Shown one piece after another: positions 24,231 through 33,062 of a DNA stretch of 50,756 nucleotides (its first letter is position 1; each line of letters opens with the position of its first letter). The position numbers and the translations under genes were made by a program. Below the pieces are notes generated by a model. It did no database searches. It saw only the letters and a list, made by a program, of their open reading frames with translations, and was not told where the DNA came from. Origin of the DNA: Collinsella sp. (lineage in GTDB: Bacteria > Actinomycetota > Coriobacteriia > Coriobacteriales > Coriobacteriaceae); contig JAIIWC010000005.1 of NCBI GenBank assembly GCA_022745215.1, positions 1-50,756 of the forward strand. Reading direction: 5' to 3'.

Positions 24231-27200
24231 ATGGCGAACACCCAGAACTATATTAACCACCTGCTGCAGAACACCGGCATCACGCCGGCATGCAGCGAAG
24301 AAGAGCGCTTGGCTGCCGAGGATATCGCTCAGATCTTCCGCAACCACGGCTTTGATCCCGAAGTTCAGGAGTTCAATGCCCCGGCGCCCAGCAGGTTGGC
24401 ATTTGCCGTTACCGGTATTCTTGCGTTTGCCGGCGCCCTGCTGATGGGCATCGGCGGCGGCATCGGCTTGGTCGGCACCTTGCTGGCCATTGTCGGCGCC
24501 GTTCTTTACGTGCTCGAGCGCACGGGCCACCCCGTGGTTTCACGCCTGGGCAAGACGGGCGTGAGCCAAAATGTCATCGCCTACCACAAGGCCTCGGGCC
24601 CGCTCGCGTCTCCGCGCAACCGCCCGGTGGTCGTTGTCGCACACTACGACTCTCCCCGTGCTGAGCTGCTCGCCCGCGAGCCCTATGCTTCGTATCGTGC
24701 GCTCATCGCCAAGCTGTTGCCCGTTGCCACGGTTGCCCCTGCTGCCGTTGCCATCTTGCGTATCCTGCCGCTCCCCGGCGCGCTCAAGGTTTTGCTGTGG
24801 ATTGTCGCGATCCTCGCTTCCCTCGTTGCGCTCGCCAACGCGGCAAACATCATTTCTAACCGTTTTGTGCTTCCCTATACGTCCGGCGCAGTGTGCAACA
24901 AGTCTTCTGTCGCCGCTATGCTCGGCGTTATGGACAACGTTGCTCCCTTCCAGGGCGAAAACGAGTTTCCCGACGATGTTCCGTTCGATACCTATTTTGG
25001 GGAGCAGAAGCGTCGTGCCGAGGAGATGGCGCGCGCAGCAGCGGAGTATGCCGCGGCCCAACAGCAAAACGACTACGGCAACACCATCGAGTATGAAGAG
25101 CCTACCTACGCCGAGGACGAGTTCGGTCAGCCGATTGCTCCCGACGCTCAGACCGAGCCCGAACAGGGTGAGGCTTTCGACGAGCAGATCGAGGGCTTTG
25201 AGGGTGCGTCTGCCGACGAGACGCTGATTGGCGCCATCGTGCCCGAGGATCAGAATCAGGCTGTCCAGGCCGAAGAGTTCAATGACGAGGTTCCCACTGC
25301 CGAGCCGGCGGAGGAGCCTGTCGCGGCCGAACCCGAGCCCAAGCTCTATCGCAATGCCGCCGGCAACATCCGCTTTGGTTCGGATGCCATCCGTGCGCTC
25401 GGAATGCTTCCCGAGTCCTGCACGCTCGATTACGAGGAAGGCGAGGAGCCGACGTTTGAGCCCGAGCCTGCCCCCGTCGTGACTGCATCTGCGCCCGTTG
25501 TCGCCGTGGATGATGAGTCTGCCGCGGTTGCCGCTGCCGAGCCCGAGGCGGTGTCCGCGATCGATCCCGCGGCAGGACTGGACATTTTGGCCCCCGCCGC
25601 GCCGGCGCAAGACGTTGCGGACGAGTCTGACGACGATTACGTTGAACAGCCGAGGCGCGTGTCTTACGAGAGCGATACTGATTTCTCGGCCGAGATTCCC
25701 GCGGCAACGCCCCATGCCGATATTGCATCCGCGTTCTCTTCGATTGGCGCCAGTGCTTCCAGCTTCTTTAAGGGTGCGCTTGCAAAGGGCAAGAAATTTG
25801 TCGACGATTTCGAGGAGAAGCGCGCTGCCGCACGCGTGACTGCCGAGCAGGAGGCTATCGCTCAGCAGCAGGCAGCCGAGGCGGCACGTGAGCGCGCGGC
25901 GCAAGAGTTCGAGCAGAGCGAGGCCGAGCAGTCGGAGCCTGTCGATGTCGCCGACGCCACGACGTCCTTTGAGGCTCCGCAGCCGACGTCCGCTGACGTT
26001 GCCGAGGCTACGACGTCCTTTGGTGCGCAGCAGCCGGTTGATAGCACCATGTCATTTGATGCCACGATGACGTTTGAGAAGCAGGGCACCGCAATTGCCG
26101 AGCCCCTTCCCATCTCCGATGATGCCCAGGACGCCGCCGATGATTCGGTTGCCGACGAGGCCGATTCCGTTGAGGCCAGCACACCCGAGCAGGTCGAGGC
26201 TCCTGCTATGGAGCGGGAGACCCCTGCGGTTGACGAGGCTCCCAAGACGGATGTGTCCAGGCCTTATTCTACGCAGATCTTTACCATGCCCGCGCCGAGC
26301 GACCCCGGCGCTACGGTGGCCAATGTCGCTCCCACGCAGGACGAGACGGTTGACTCCCTCATGGCGCAGATTTCGTCTCAGGTGCCTCCGCGCCAGCAGA
26401 TGAATATTCCCGATCCGGCCTCCGCGCCTGCACCCTCTTCGTCGCCGCTGGCCTCGGTTCCCGATCCGTCGCTGCCTTCGATGCAACAGGCCAACGTCGC
26501 GTCCCGCACGTCGCTGTTCGATCTTCCCGATCCTTCGGCGCAGACAAATGATCCCTTTGCGACGGCGCAGGGCCCCGAGCCCACATCGGCACCGGTCGCG
26601 ACCCCCATGCCCATTTCCTCGGGCGCGCAGCCGCTCGAGACCATCTCGGCTCCTGCTTCGACGGGCGCCAAGCCGCAGAAGCGTGGCCTGGGTGGCTTGT
26701 TCGGTCGCAAAAAGAAGAGCGAGCAGGACAGCATGAGCGACTGGCTGGGCGTCGAGGACGATTACGATGCCAAGAAGTCTGGCCGCGGCATTGGCTCGTG
26801 GGATAACTTCGAGGATGACGACGACGGTTGGAAGGGCGGCGCCACCTCCTCCGATGGTGCTTCTGCCGAGGATATGCTCTCGGCCGTTGCCTCCATGGGT
26901 GACGATGAGCTGCTCGGCCACGATATCTGGTTCGTCGCAACGGGCGCGTCCGATTGCGACGGCGCCGGCATGAGGGCGTTTTTGGCCTCGCATCGTGACA
27001 AGCTCCGCGGTGTGTTCTTCATCAACCTCGAGTCTATCGGTGCCGGCAGGCTTTCGGTGGTAACGGTCGAGGGCGAGCAGCAGCTGTTTAAGGGCGATCG
27101 CCGCATCATGAATCTTGTCAGCAAGGTGTGTAAGTCGTTCCACGTCGACTGCGGTGCGTTCGAGATGCCCTATGCAAAAACCGATGCATCCGCAGCGCTC

Positions 27201-27350
27201 GAGGCAAGCCGTCGCGCCCTTACGATCGCCGGTGTGGACGGCCCGCGCCTTGCCTGCGCTCGCACCGAGGATGACCTGCCGTACAACGTCAATCCGACCA
27301 ATATCGCTACGGTGTCCGAGGTCGTGACCGAGGTCATTCGTCGTTCGTAG
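24231..27350 (+). CDS. Membrane M28-peptidase-like protein with a giant disordered insert
   Basis: A 1039-residue protein; the ATG at 24231 follows GGAG, whereas an upstream TTG at 24204 would include that site. Residues 1-55 and 110-240 resemble the start of an M28 zinc aminopeptidase (VVVVAHYDSPRAE, with His138 and Asp140). Two hydrophobic hairpins (about 56-95 and 160-205) are inserted. About 245-880 is acidic, A/E/P/S/T-rich and repetitive (units such as DVADATTSFEAPQP), almost certainly disordered. The M28 fold resumes at about 885 (GHDIWFVATGASDCDGAGMR, then FFINLESIGAG). Key M28 positions are changed: the bridging Asp is Cys222, the Glu-Glu pair is Ser-Asp, the later Asp is Glu and the last His is replaced (NVNPTN). 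I infer a catalytically inactive or altered relative. A scaffold role is speculative. Confidence 0.75.
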   Translation: MANTQNYINHLLQNTGITPACSEEERLAAEDIAQIFRNHGFDPEVQEFNAPAPSRLAFAVTGILAFAGALLMGIGGGIGLVGTLLAIVGAVLYVLERTGHPVVSRLGKTGVSQNVIAYHKASGPLASPRNRPVVVVAHYDSPRAELLAREPYASYRALIAKLLPVATVAPAAVAILRILPLPGALKVLLWIVAILASLVALANAANIISNRFVLPYTSGAVCNKSSVAAMLGVMDNVAPFQGENEFPDDVPFDTYFGEQKRRAEEMARAAAEYAAAQQQNDYGNTIEYEEPTYAEDEFGQPIAPDAQTEPEQGEAFDEQIEGFEGASADETLIGAIVPEDQNQAVQAEEFNDEVPTAEPAEEPVAAEPEPKLYRNAAGNIRFGSDAIRALGMLPESCTLDYEEGEEPTFEPEPAPVVTASAPVVAVDDESAAVAAAEPEAVSAIDPAAGLDILAPAAPAQDVADESDDDYVEQPRRVSYESDTDFSAEIPAATPHADIASAFSSIGASASSFFKGALAKGKKFVDDFEEKRAAARVTAEQEAIAQQQAAEAARERAAQEFEQSEAEQSEPVDVADATTSFEAPQPTSADVAEATTSFGAQQPVDSTMSFDATMTFEKQGTAIAEPLPISDDAQDAADDSVADEADSVEASTPEQVEAPAMERETPAVDEAPKTDVSRPYSTQIFTMPAPSDPGATVANVAPTQDETVDSLMAQISSQVPPRQQMNIPDPASAPAPSSSPLASVPDPSLPSMQQANVASRTSLFDLPDPSAQTNDPFATAQGPEPTSAPVATPMPISSGAQPLETISAPASTGAKPQKRGLGGLFGRKKKSEQDSMSDWLGVEDDYDAKKSGRGIGSWDNFEDDDDGWKGGATSSDGASAEDMLSAVASMGDDELLGHDIWFVATGASDCDGAGMRAFLASHRDKLRGVFFINLESIGAGRLSVVTVEGEQQLFKGDRRIMNLVSKVCKSFHVDCGAFEMPYAKTDASAALEASRRALTIAGVDGPRLACARTEDDLPYNVNPTNIATVSEVVTEVIRRS

Positions 27351-27372
27351 ACAGATCCGCTAAGGAGTCAGC

Positions 27373-27591
27373 GTGTTTTCGTACATCAAGCGCCATTGGC
27401 CCATCTATCTGATCTTGACCCTGATCGCAATCGCATTGGGCTTTGGGGCCGCGTATGTCGTTGGCGTTAAGGGCTCGACGCCCGAGACAACAATGAACGA
27501 AGAGGTGGAGCAAGAGCAAAGTTTGGGTGCCGACGGTATTTCCGAGTCCGATCAGGCAGCCATCGATGGCGGTTCGTCATCTGCTGAATAG
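27373..27591 (+). CDS. Small single-pass membrane protein
   Basis: A 72-residue protein beginning with GTG 6 bp after AAGGAG. Residues about 8-31 are one hydrophobic helix (WPIYLILTLIAIALGFGAAYVV), followed by an acidic, serine-rich tail probably outside the membrane. It starts 22 bp after the M28-like gene and is likely its operon partner. I recognise no family. Confidence 0.7.
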   Translation: MFSYIKRHWPIYLILTLIAIALGFGAAYVVGVKGSTPETTMNEEVEQEQSLGADGISESDQAAIDGGSSSAE

Positions 27592-27613
27592 CCGATTCAT
27601 CGTTTATGCGTAA

Positions 27614-27649
27614 AGCGGACGAGCCGGGAGACTGGCTCGCCCGCTTTTT
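27614..27649 (+). terminator. Terminator after the M28-like operon
   Basis: AGCGGACGAGCC / GGCTCGCCCGCT pair over 12 positions with one mismatch and an 8-nt loop, followed by five T residues. It lies between two convergent genes and may work weakly on the minus strand too. Confidence 0.85.
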
Positions 27650-27656
27650 CATCGTG

Positions 27657-30600
27657 CTAGCGCTTCCTTGTGGCTGATCTAAGGCGAGCGAACCATATGG
27701 CTGCAGTGCCTGAGGTCAGGAGCGCGGTGATACATGCGGCGATGGGAACAGATCCCGTTGTCGGCAGGTTCTGAGGCAGGACACATCGTTGGATGACGCG
27801 GTCCTCATCATGCGCCTCGAGTTTATCGCCACCGCCGTTGCGGCAAAGATCGACGCGCACACTGTTGGCAAGTGCGGTTTGGGGCGTATAGGACGACGTT
27901 GCCTGCATATGCACGACTGCGCCTCGGGCATCCGAGTTAAGGGCCGCCTTGGCATCGTCAAGATCGTCGTGTTCGTCTTTAAGGTCATCCCGGGTCCACG
28001 AGCCCGCCTCGCTTCTGGTCGTAAAGTCGGCGGCTACCGCACCGTATTCAAAACGGATGCCCGTGATGACGGCGTCGTCTGTAAGATCAATCTCTTTCGT
28101 GTCGAGCGTGACGGACTTGTCCGTCGGGATATCCGCTTTCCATAGGTGCCATCCGTCATAATCGACGAGACGCGCATCGTCGCCAAGCAGCTTTGCAACC
28201 TCCTCCGTTTCGAGCCAAGGATTGCTGTGCCCGTCGTCAAGCGTTGCATTGACCTGCTTGCCCGTATCGCTTGTTCCTGCCGGAGACGTTCGATACCACA
28301 CGTTGCACAGCCCGTTTAGATCACCGACCGAAATAGGGGTTTCGACGGCAACAAGTTTCGCTGCGCCATCCTTGGCGCACTCAAGGTCGTCGGTGATGGT
28401 TAACTCGTCGACCCAGGTGCTCGACTCGTTTTTGGCGTCGATGGTATAGCAGAAGGCACCTTGCGTATTGGCCCGTGCTTTGGCTCGGTTTTTTCCGTCG
28501 CCGTTGGCAACGAGTTTGCTAATGACTGGCTGTGCAATCTCTTGGCGCTTATCGACGCTTCCCTTGATCTCGATGGGGGCATCCTTCATGGCAATGGTTT
28601 GAACTTCTCCCGTGGCCTTTACTTCAAACGTTATCTCTTCGGCAAGGTCGTAGGTACGCGGGGACATCGTTTCGCGCAGGGTGTAGGTGCCGGGTGAAAG
28701 GCGCTCAATGTGGTGCGGTTTGCCGGATGAAGTCCAAGAATCAATTTCGTTGCCATTGGAGTCGCAGAGGACAAGCTCGGCGCCTGTCACTTCCTGACCT
28801 CCGCATGCGTCGACTTTGGAGATATCGATCTTGGTGTAGTCGTTGGAAACGTCAAGGTGCATTTCGATCACGGGCGTTTGCTGGTCAGCGTACGACAACT
28901 TCACAGTATGTGGGGTTGGGTTGAGCAGATATCCTTCGGGCGCTTGTGTCTCGACGACCTCGTAGGTGGCGGTACCGCATCCCAGCGAAAGATGGTCGAC
29001 TCGCGCATACCCCCGTTCGTCGGTTGTAACGGTGGCGACGGTTTCGCCATTCAGGGCGACGATGCTGTCGTCGGTTCGCACGATGTCGCCGCTAGCGCGG
29101 ATGTCAAACGTGGCTCCAGCGAGGGTGCGCCCATCTACAGCATCCGTCTTAATGATTTCGATGCTTCCGGTTGCGGCGTCGTCATAGAACGAGGCGACGG
29201 CGACCGGTGTCAGATTTCTGTCGGCGGGAATCGTTATCTCCAGGTCTTCTCCGCGCAGATACGGTTCCTTGGCCGATGTCTCGTGCACGTAGTATGTTCC
29301 GGGATTAAGTGATTCGGGCAGCGTGACGGCGCCGGTTGTATCGGTTGTGAAGGTATTCATTACATTGTGGGCCGGATACCAACATGTTTGCGAGACGGGC
29401 TCGTGGTGGCTATCGAGCAGCTGGAACGTAAAGCCGGCAAGTGGTACGGTGCCGCCGGTCTGAGCATCGCGCTTTACGATTTGAAGGTGTGTCGATAGGG
29501 CGTGGTTGTCAATGATGTACTGAAGCTCGGCGCCGTCTGCGGTCTGCTCTGCTGTGATGGTCCATTCCCCTGCTTGCTTAAATCCTTCAGGGACCGTTCC
29601 TGCGACCTCGCGAACGGTGTAGCCCGCGCGGTCGTAGGGAATGGCACCGTGAGAGCCGGCGGGTCGCTTGCCTGCTCCAAACCACGCTTCGGGCTGGTCT
29701 TTGGTGGAGGCAAAGCCGTAAACGTTTGTGGTCAACGTGCCGACGACTTGTTGGGAGCTATTGCTGACAACTTCAAAAACGACGCCTCCCGCCGGCTGCT
29801 CAAGGCCGGACTCATCGTTATCGCCATGGTCCTTAAACTTCGAGATTTCAAGGTCAAAGGCGATGGGGGTGTTGGGAATACGGCTTTCGAGCTCAACGAT
29901 GCCCGTATCTCCGAGCTGCTCGGCACCGACGGTGTAGCTCCAACAGTCGTTTGAAATCAGGTAGCCCTCGGGCGCTTTCGATTCGTAGATGGTAAAGGCG
30001 CCCAGAGGAACGTCATTGAGGATCGCCCGCCCGTTTTCGTCGGTCGTAAGGGTGTGAGTCCAGCCGGGAGTTGATTGCGAGACGCAGGTGAATTCAGCGC
30101 CCGCAAGCGACGCCCCAACTTGGGCGCCGGCATCCGTGGCAGCATCAATTTTTGCAATACGCAAGGTGATGGTGCCGGGCTGCTCGTTGACGGTGACATG
30201 TTCGCCGCTGTTTTGTGTGGTGAAGGCTATTCGGTCGCCTCGAGGGATATAGCCTGCCGGGGCTTTGGTTTCGACCAGGTAATATGCCGTATTGGGCAAA
30301 AGTGTTGCTTGTGCACGCCCGTTTTCGTCCATCTGGATAGTGCCGACGCGTGCATCGCCCGCACTTTCAAAGATATCGAAGGTTGCGCCACCGAGTCTGT
30401 AGGTGTCGTTACCGGCGGTGATGTCAGCCTGCGACGATTGTTTTTGGAAAGATACGGAGACGGCGGGCAGAACATAGAGCATGTCCTGGTGTCGACCCTC
30501 GCCCGAGACCGGGCCGTGATAACGCCTGGCTCGATGTGGGGCCGCCTTAATGGATCCGGACTTGGCGCTTTCGTAGAGCCAACGTGCGGCCGCTACGGCT

Positions 30601-31088
30601 TCGGCGTTTTCGTAAAACCTACCGCTCCTGGCAACTCCCTTGCTATTTGTATACGAATAGGTGCCGTCGGGGCGCGTGGTTCCGTTGAGCATCCACACGG
30701 CAATCTGGGTGGCGGCACGGGCGAGATCGGGCGACAGATTGTGGCCGCCAAAGGATGTACTGGAGGGGTATCCGTGACAGACGATGGCGACAAATTCGTC
30801 ATCGAGCCATGTCCAGCCCTGGTCATATGTGCGCCATGGTCCTCCCGGCTTGCTGGGACCGGGGCAGTCTTGATTCATGCAGTACGAAATCGAAGCGTCC
30901 TGTGCCTCGTATTTACCGACACCGAAGGGGCCGCAACCGTCGCTTATGGTGCGGAAATTAAGGGCGTCACTCCCGTCGACGGCGAGTGCGGCCCCTGGGG
31001 CCAGGCAGCCGATCAGAAAAAAGAGGAGCAGGAGCAGCGGACCTGTTGCGATTGCGCTGTGGACAGAGTGCGTGGGTGCGTTGGACAT
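27657..31088 (-). CDS. Thioester-domain, SpaA-repeat, LPTTG cell-wall adhesin
   Basis: A 1143-residue surface protein. A signal peptide lies at residues about 12-37 (PLLLLLFFLIGCLAPGAALA). Residues about 40-205 match a thioester domain: Cys70 in ISYCMNQ and Gln128 in ATQIAVW are the pair expected to form the Cys-Gln thioester that can bind host surfaces covalently. Six SpaA/Cna-B-like prealbumin repeats follow; most begin with a lysine strand (IAKID, ISKFK, IVKRD, IIKTD, ISKVD) and end ETKAPAGY, ESKAPEGY, ETQAPEGY or variants. A seventh, different domain (about 860-1090) precedes the sorting signal LPTTG (1108-1112), a hydrophobic stretch and a basic tail (RLRSATRKR). AAGGAG precedes the ATG. 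No sortase is encoded in this window, so a housekeeping sortase elsewhere is assumed. It may be a pilus-tip or stand-alone adhesin. Confidence 0.92.
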   Translation of the reverse strand: MSNAPTHSVHSAIATGPLLLLLFFLIGCLAPGAALAVDGSDALNFRTISDGCGPFGVGKYEAQDASISYCMNQDCPGPSKPGGPWRTYDQGWTWLDDEFVAIVCHGYPSSTSFGGHNLSPDLARAATQIAVWMLNGTTRPDGTYSYTNSKGVARSGRFYENAEAVAAARWLYESAKSGSIKAAPHRARRYHGPVSGEGRHQDMLYVLPAVSVSFQKQSSQADITAGNDTYRLGGATFDIFESAGDARVGTIQMDENGRAQATLLPNTAYYLVETKAPAGYIPRGDRIAFTTQNSGEHVTVNEQPGTITLRIAKIDAATDAGAQVGASLAGAEFTCVSQSTPGWTHTLTTDENGRAILNDVPLGAFTIYESKAPEGYLISNDCWSYTVGAEQLGDTGIVELESRIPNTPIAFDLEISKFKDHGDNDESGLEQPAGGVVFEVVSNSSQQVVGTLTTNVYGFASTKDQPEAWFGAGKRPAGSHGAIPYDRAGYTVREVAGTVPEGFKQAGEWTITAEQTADGAELQYIIDNHALSTHLQIVKRDAQTGGTVPLAGFTFQLLDSHHEPVSQTCWYPAHNVMNTFTTDTTGAVTLPESLNPGTYYVHETSAKEPYLRGEDLEITIPADRNLTPVAVASFYDDAATGSIEIIKTDAVDGRTLAGATFDIRASGDIVRTDDSIVALNGETVATVTTDERGYARVDHLSLGCGTATYEVVETQAPEGYLLNPTPHTVKLSYADQQTPVIEMHLDVSNDYTKIDISKVDACGGQEVTGAELVLCDSNGNEIDSWTSSGKPHHIERLSPGTYTLRETMSPRTYDLAEEITFEVKATGEVQTIAMKDAPIEIKGSVDKRQEIAQPVISKLVANGDGKNRAKARANTQGAFCYTIDAKNESSTWVDELTITDDLECAKDGAAKLVAVETPISVGDLNGLCNVWYRTSPAGTSDTGKQVNATLDDGHSNPWLETEEVAKLLGDDARLVDYDGWHLWKADIPTDKSVTLDTKEIDLTDDAVITGIRFEYGAVAADFTTRSEAGSWTRDDLKDEHDDLDDAKAALNSDARGAVVHMQATSSYTPQTALANSVRVDLCRNGGGDKLEAHDEDRVIQRCVLPQNLPTTGSVPIAACITALLTSGTAAIWFARLRSATRKR

Positions 31089-31342
31089 GGCTGCTCCTTA
31101 TCCCTCGTGCGCCGCACGGGGAGGCCGCGGCGCTTGGGATGAGGCTACCGTCATGGTTCATGCGGGTAAGTACCAGAAGCCGACCAAAAGCTTGCCCGAT
31201 TTCTGACAAATCGAGCTCAAATACAACAATCAGATAAAAGCGCAGGTAAAAGATGATAAGGAAAGAAAGACAAAGGTCCTCATCTCCACAATTGGTGCAG
31301 TTTTCAAACGATTCTCCACAGCTAAAACAAGCATCGACACCC

Positions 31343-31372
31343 TTGTATCGAACAAGACAACCGCGTTATACT
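31343..31372 (+). promoter_or_regulatory. Promoter of tRNA-Gly
   Basis: TTGTAT (31343-31348) and TATACT (31367-31372) are separated by 18 bp; the tRNA begins 13 bp after the -10. Nothing else is recognisable in the rest of the 31089-31385 spacer. Confidence 0.75.
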
Positions 31373-31385
31373 AGCCAACACACAA

Positions 31386-31460
31386 GCGGGCATCGCCAAG
31401 TGGTAAGGCATCAGCTTCCCAAGCTGACACTCGCGGGTTCGAGTCCCGTTGCCCGCTCCA
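31386..31460 (+). tRNA. tRNA-Gly (CCC anticodon)
   Basis: Acceptor GCGGGCA pairs with TGCCCGC, the anticodon loop TTCCCAA carries CCC, the T-arm holds GGTTCGAGTCC, and CCA is encoded. It marks the left border of the restriction/Schlafen island. Confidence 0.96.
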
Positions 31461-31467
31461 AAAAAGT

Positions 31468-31502
31468 AAAAGCACGACACCGTTTCGGTGCCGTGCTTTT
31501 TT
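31468..31502 (+). terminator. Terminator after tRNA-Gly
   Basis: AAAAGCACGACACCG pairs with CGGTGCCGTGCTTTT with one mismatch around the loop TTTC and ends in six T residues. Confidence 0.9.
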
Positions 31503-31511
31503 CAACAAAGC

Positions 31512-31530
31512 GCCGGGACTCGAACCCGAC
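31512..31530 (-). other. tRNA T-arm-like fragment beyond the tRNA-Gly terminator
   Basis: On the minus strand GTCGGGTTCGAGTCCCGGC has the T-stem and T-loop pattern, but the adjoining DNA does not complete a cloverleaf. It could be a tRNA remnant or an attachment-site relic. The rest of the gap to 31661 holds only a 7-bp hairpin (31558-31575). Confidence 0.5.
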
Positions 31531-31661
31531 AGGGTGCGAGCGTAAAGCAAATGTCCAAGTGTGAATTCTCACACTATGTCGTTAACCAACTTACTACGAT
31601 ACGCGTTGCATTTTGTTTGCGTTGAGGCTATGGGCTTAACGGCGGTTAAAAGGTCGCCTTA

Positions 31662-33062
31662 CTAGGTGTTGGAGACAACCTTCTCGATGGCGATATCGAC
31701 CTGTTCCTGCGCCAGCTTGGTAGCCTCGTTTTCAAGTCGGTCAGCCTTGGCCGAGGTGCTCACGCTCCTGTCCATAAGGTCGGCGATGGCAGATTCGACG
31801 TCCGCGCCGAGGCGAGGGACGCGAATTTTTTTGATATCGATAGGGCTAAGTTGAGGCACCGAGGTTCCGTATGCGCAACGAACGACCGACGGCCTGCCAA
31901 CGGTGGGACTGTTCAGAAAAGCGAGCAGGTAGCCAGTTCGGATCTTTGTAACGTCGGGATAGATTCTCAGCAGATGGTTGCTGCCAAACATTCCCTCATG
32001 ATTCTCCGTGAGCAAAAGAGCTCGTCCTAGGATGCCGTACTTTTGACCAGAGCATGCCATGACGAGAGTTCCCGGCTTTAGGATGTAACGCTCCCAGTTT
32101 TTAATGAGCTTAGCGTAAACAAATTTTGTCGGTTGAGCGTTAACGTCAAAGATCTCGGACACACCCACAAAGGGAACGTCGGAATCGCCATAAAACCGCT
32201 TGAAGCGAGGAAGCTCTTCGACGTCCTCTACAAGTTCAGCAAGTGGCGCATACTCCATTACGTCAACCAATGAGTCTACGGCGCTTATGGAGCCGGCATA
32301 ACTGTCGGCATCAAGGCGCGATCTGTTGTCAATAACTTTGGATAAACTCACCACGCATGTTCCTGCAGGACTTTCTGCCTCACAAGCAATACCGACCTTC
32401 TTCTCCAACAGCTTAAACGCCTCGTCCCGCAGCCTCCATGCTTCGCCGCGCAGGCGCACGGCCTTGGCGGCTTTGTCGCCGATGGCTTTGCGCATGGCCG
32501 CATCGGGCATGATGACCGGAAACTCGTTGGCGTGGGCCACCTCGATGTGCTTGATCATGTGCCCATACTGAGCTGCTCGCGCAATCTGCTTGAAGAAGCC
32601 CGTCTTCATGTACGCGTAGAGCCAGCCGTACTCGGCCTGGTCCTTCGGCTCGATGCGCAGCAGGTCGTGCGTGATAATCCTGTTCATGTGGTGCGGGTAC
32701 ACGGCGGTAACGTTGCCCACCACGCCCGAGCAGGAAAGCAACAACCAGTCTTGCTTAACGTATCTGGAATCAGCTTGCGGCACAAAGGGCGCTGCGAGCC
32801 ACTTTCTCACGCGGGGGAAGTCCTCGAACACCTGGCCGGCGGTAAAGAAGGGCAACCCCTTGCCTTCCGGCACGGTGTACCCCGTCAGTCTGTTCGGCTG
32901 CCAGATGTCGGCAAGATCGCCAAGCCTCTTGTGGTTGTCGCACTGGTTGGCAAGGCTCACGAAGCCATACCCGTCGCGCAGGTAGGTCGAGGCTTCGAGC
33001 CGCACGTCGCCGCCCAGCACGGTGGAAAGCCGGATGCTCTTCACCAAAGGTGCATTCATCAT
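31662..33062 (-). CDS. Type I/IIB-like restriction specificity (S) subunit
   Basis: A protein of about 466 residues with two target-recognition halves. Each contains a wall-facing segment with WLLLSCSGVVGN or GTLVMACSGQKYG and an H(D/L)LLRI strand, then a helical spacer (AIGDKAAKAVRLRGEAWRLRDEAFKLLEKK; and the C-terminal SVSTSAKADRLENEATKLAQEQ). This duplicated TRD-helix layout is that of HsdS. GGAGG precedes the ATGATG at 33062, which overlaps the methylase stop, so the two are coupled; a longer frame starts at 33077. Paired with the adjacent nuclease-methylase it would supply DNA sequence recognition. The target site cannot be predicted. Confidence 0.85.
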   Translation of the reverse strand: MMNAPLVKSIRLSTVLGGDVRLEASTYLRDGYGFVSLANQCDNHKRLGDLADIWQPNRLTGYTVPEGKGLPFFTAGQVFEDFPRVRKWLAAPFVPQADSRYVKQDWLLLSCSGVVGNVTAVYPHHMNRIITHDLLRIEPKDQAEYGWLYAYMKTGFFKQIARAAQYGHMIKHIEVAHANEFPVIMPDAAMRKAIGDKAAKAVRLRGEAWRLRDEAFKLLEKKVGIACEAESPAGTCVVSLSKVIDNRSRLDADSYAGSISAVDSLVDVMEYAPLAELVEDVEELPRFKRFYGDSDVPFVGVSEIFDVNAQPTKFVYAKLIKNWERYILKPGTLVMACSGQKYGILGRALLLTENHEGMFGSNHLLRIYPDVTKIRTGYLLAFLNSPTVGRPSVVRCAYGTSVPQLSPIDIKKIRVPRLGADVESAIADLMDRSVSTSAKADRLENEATKLAQEQVDIAIEKVVSNT

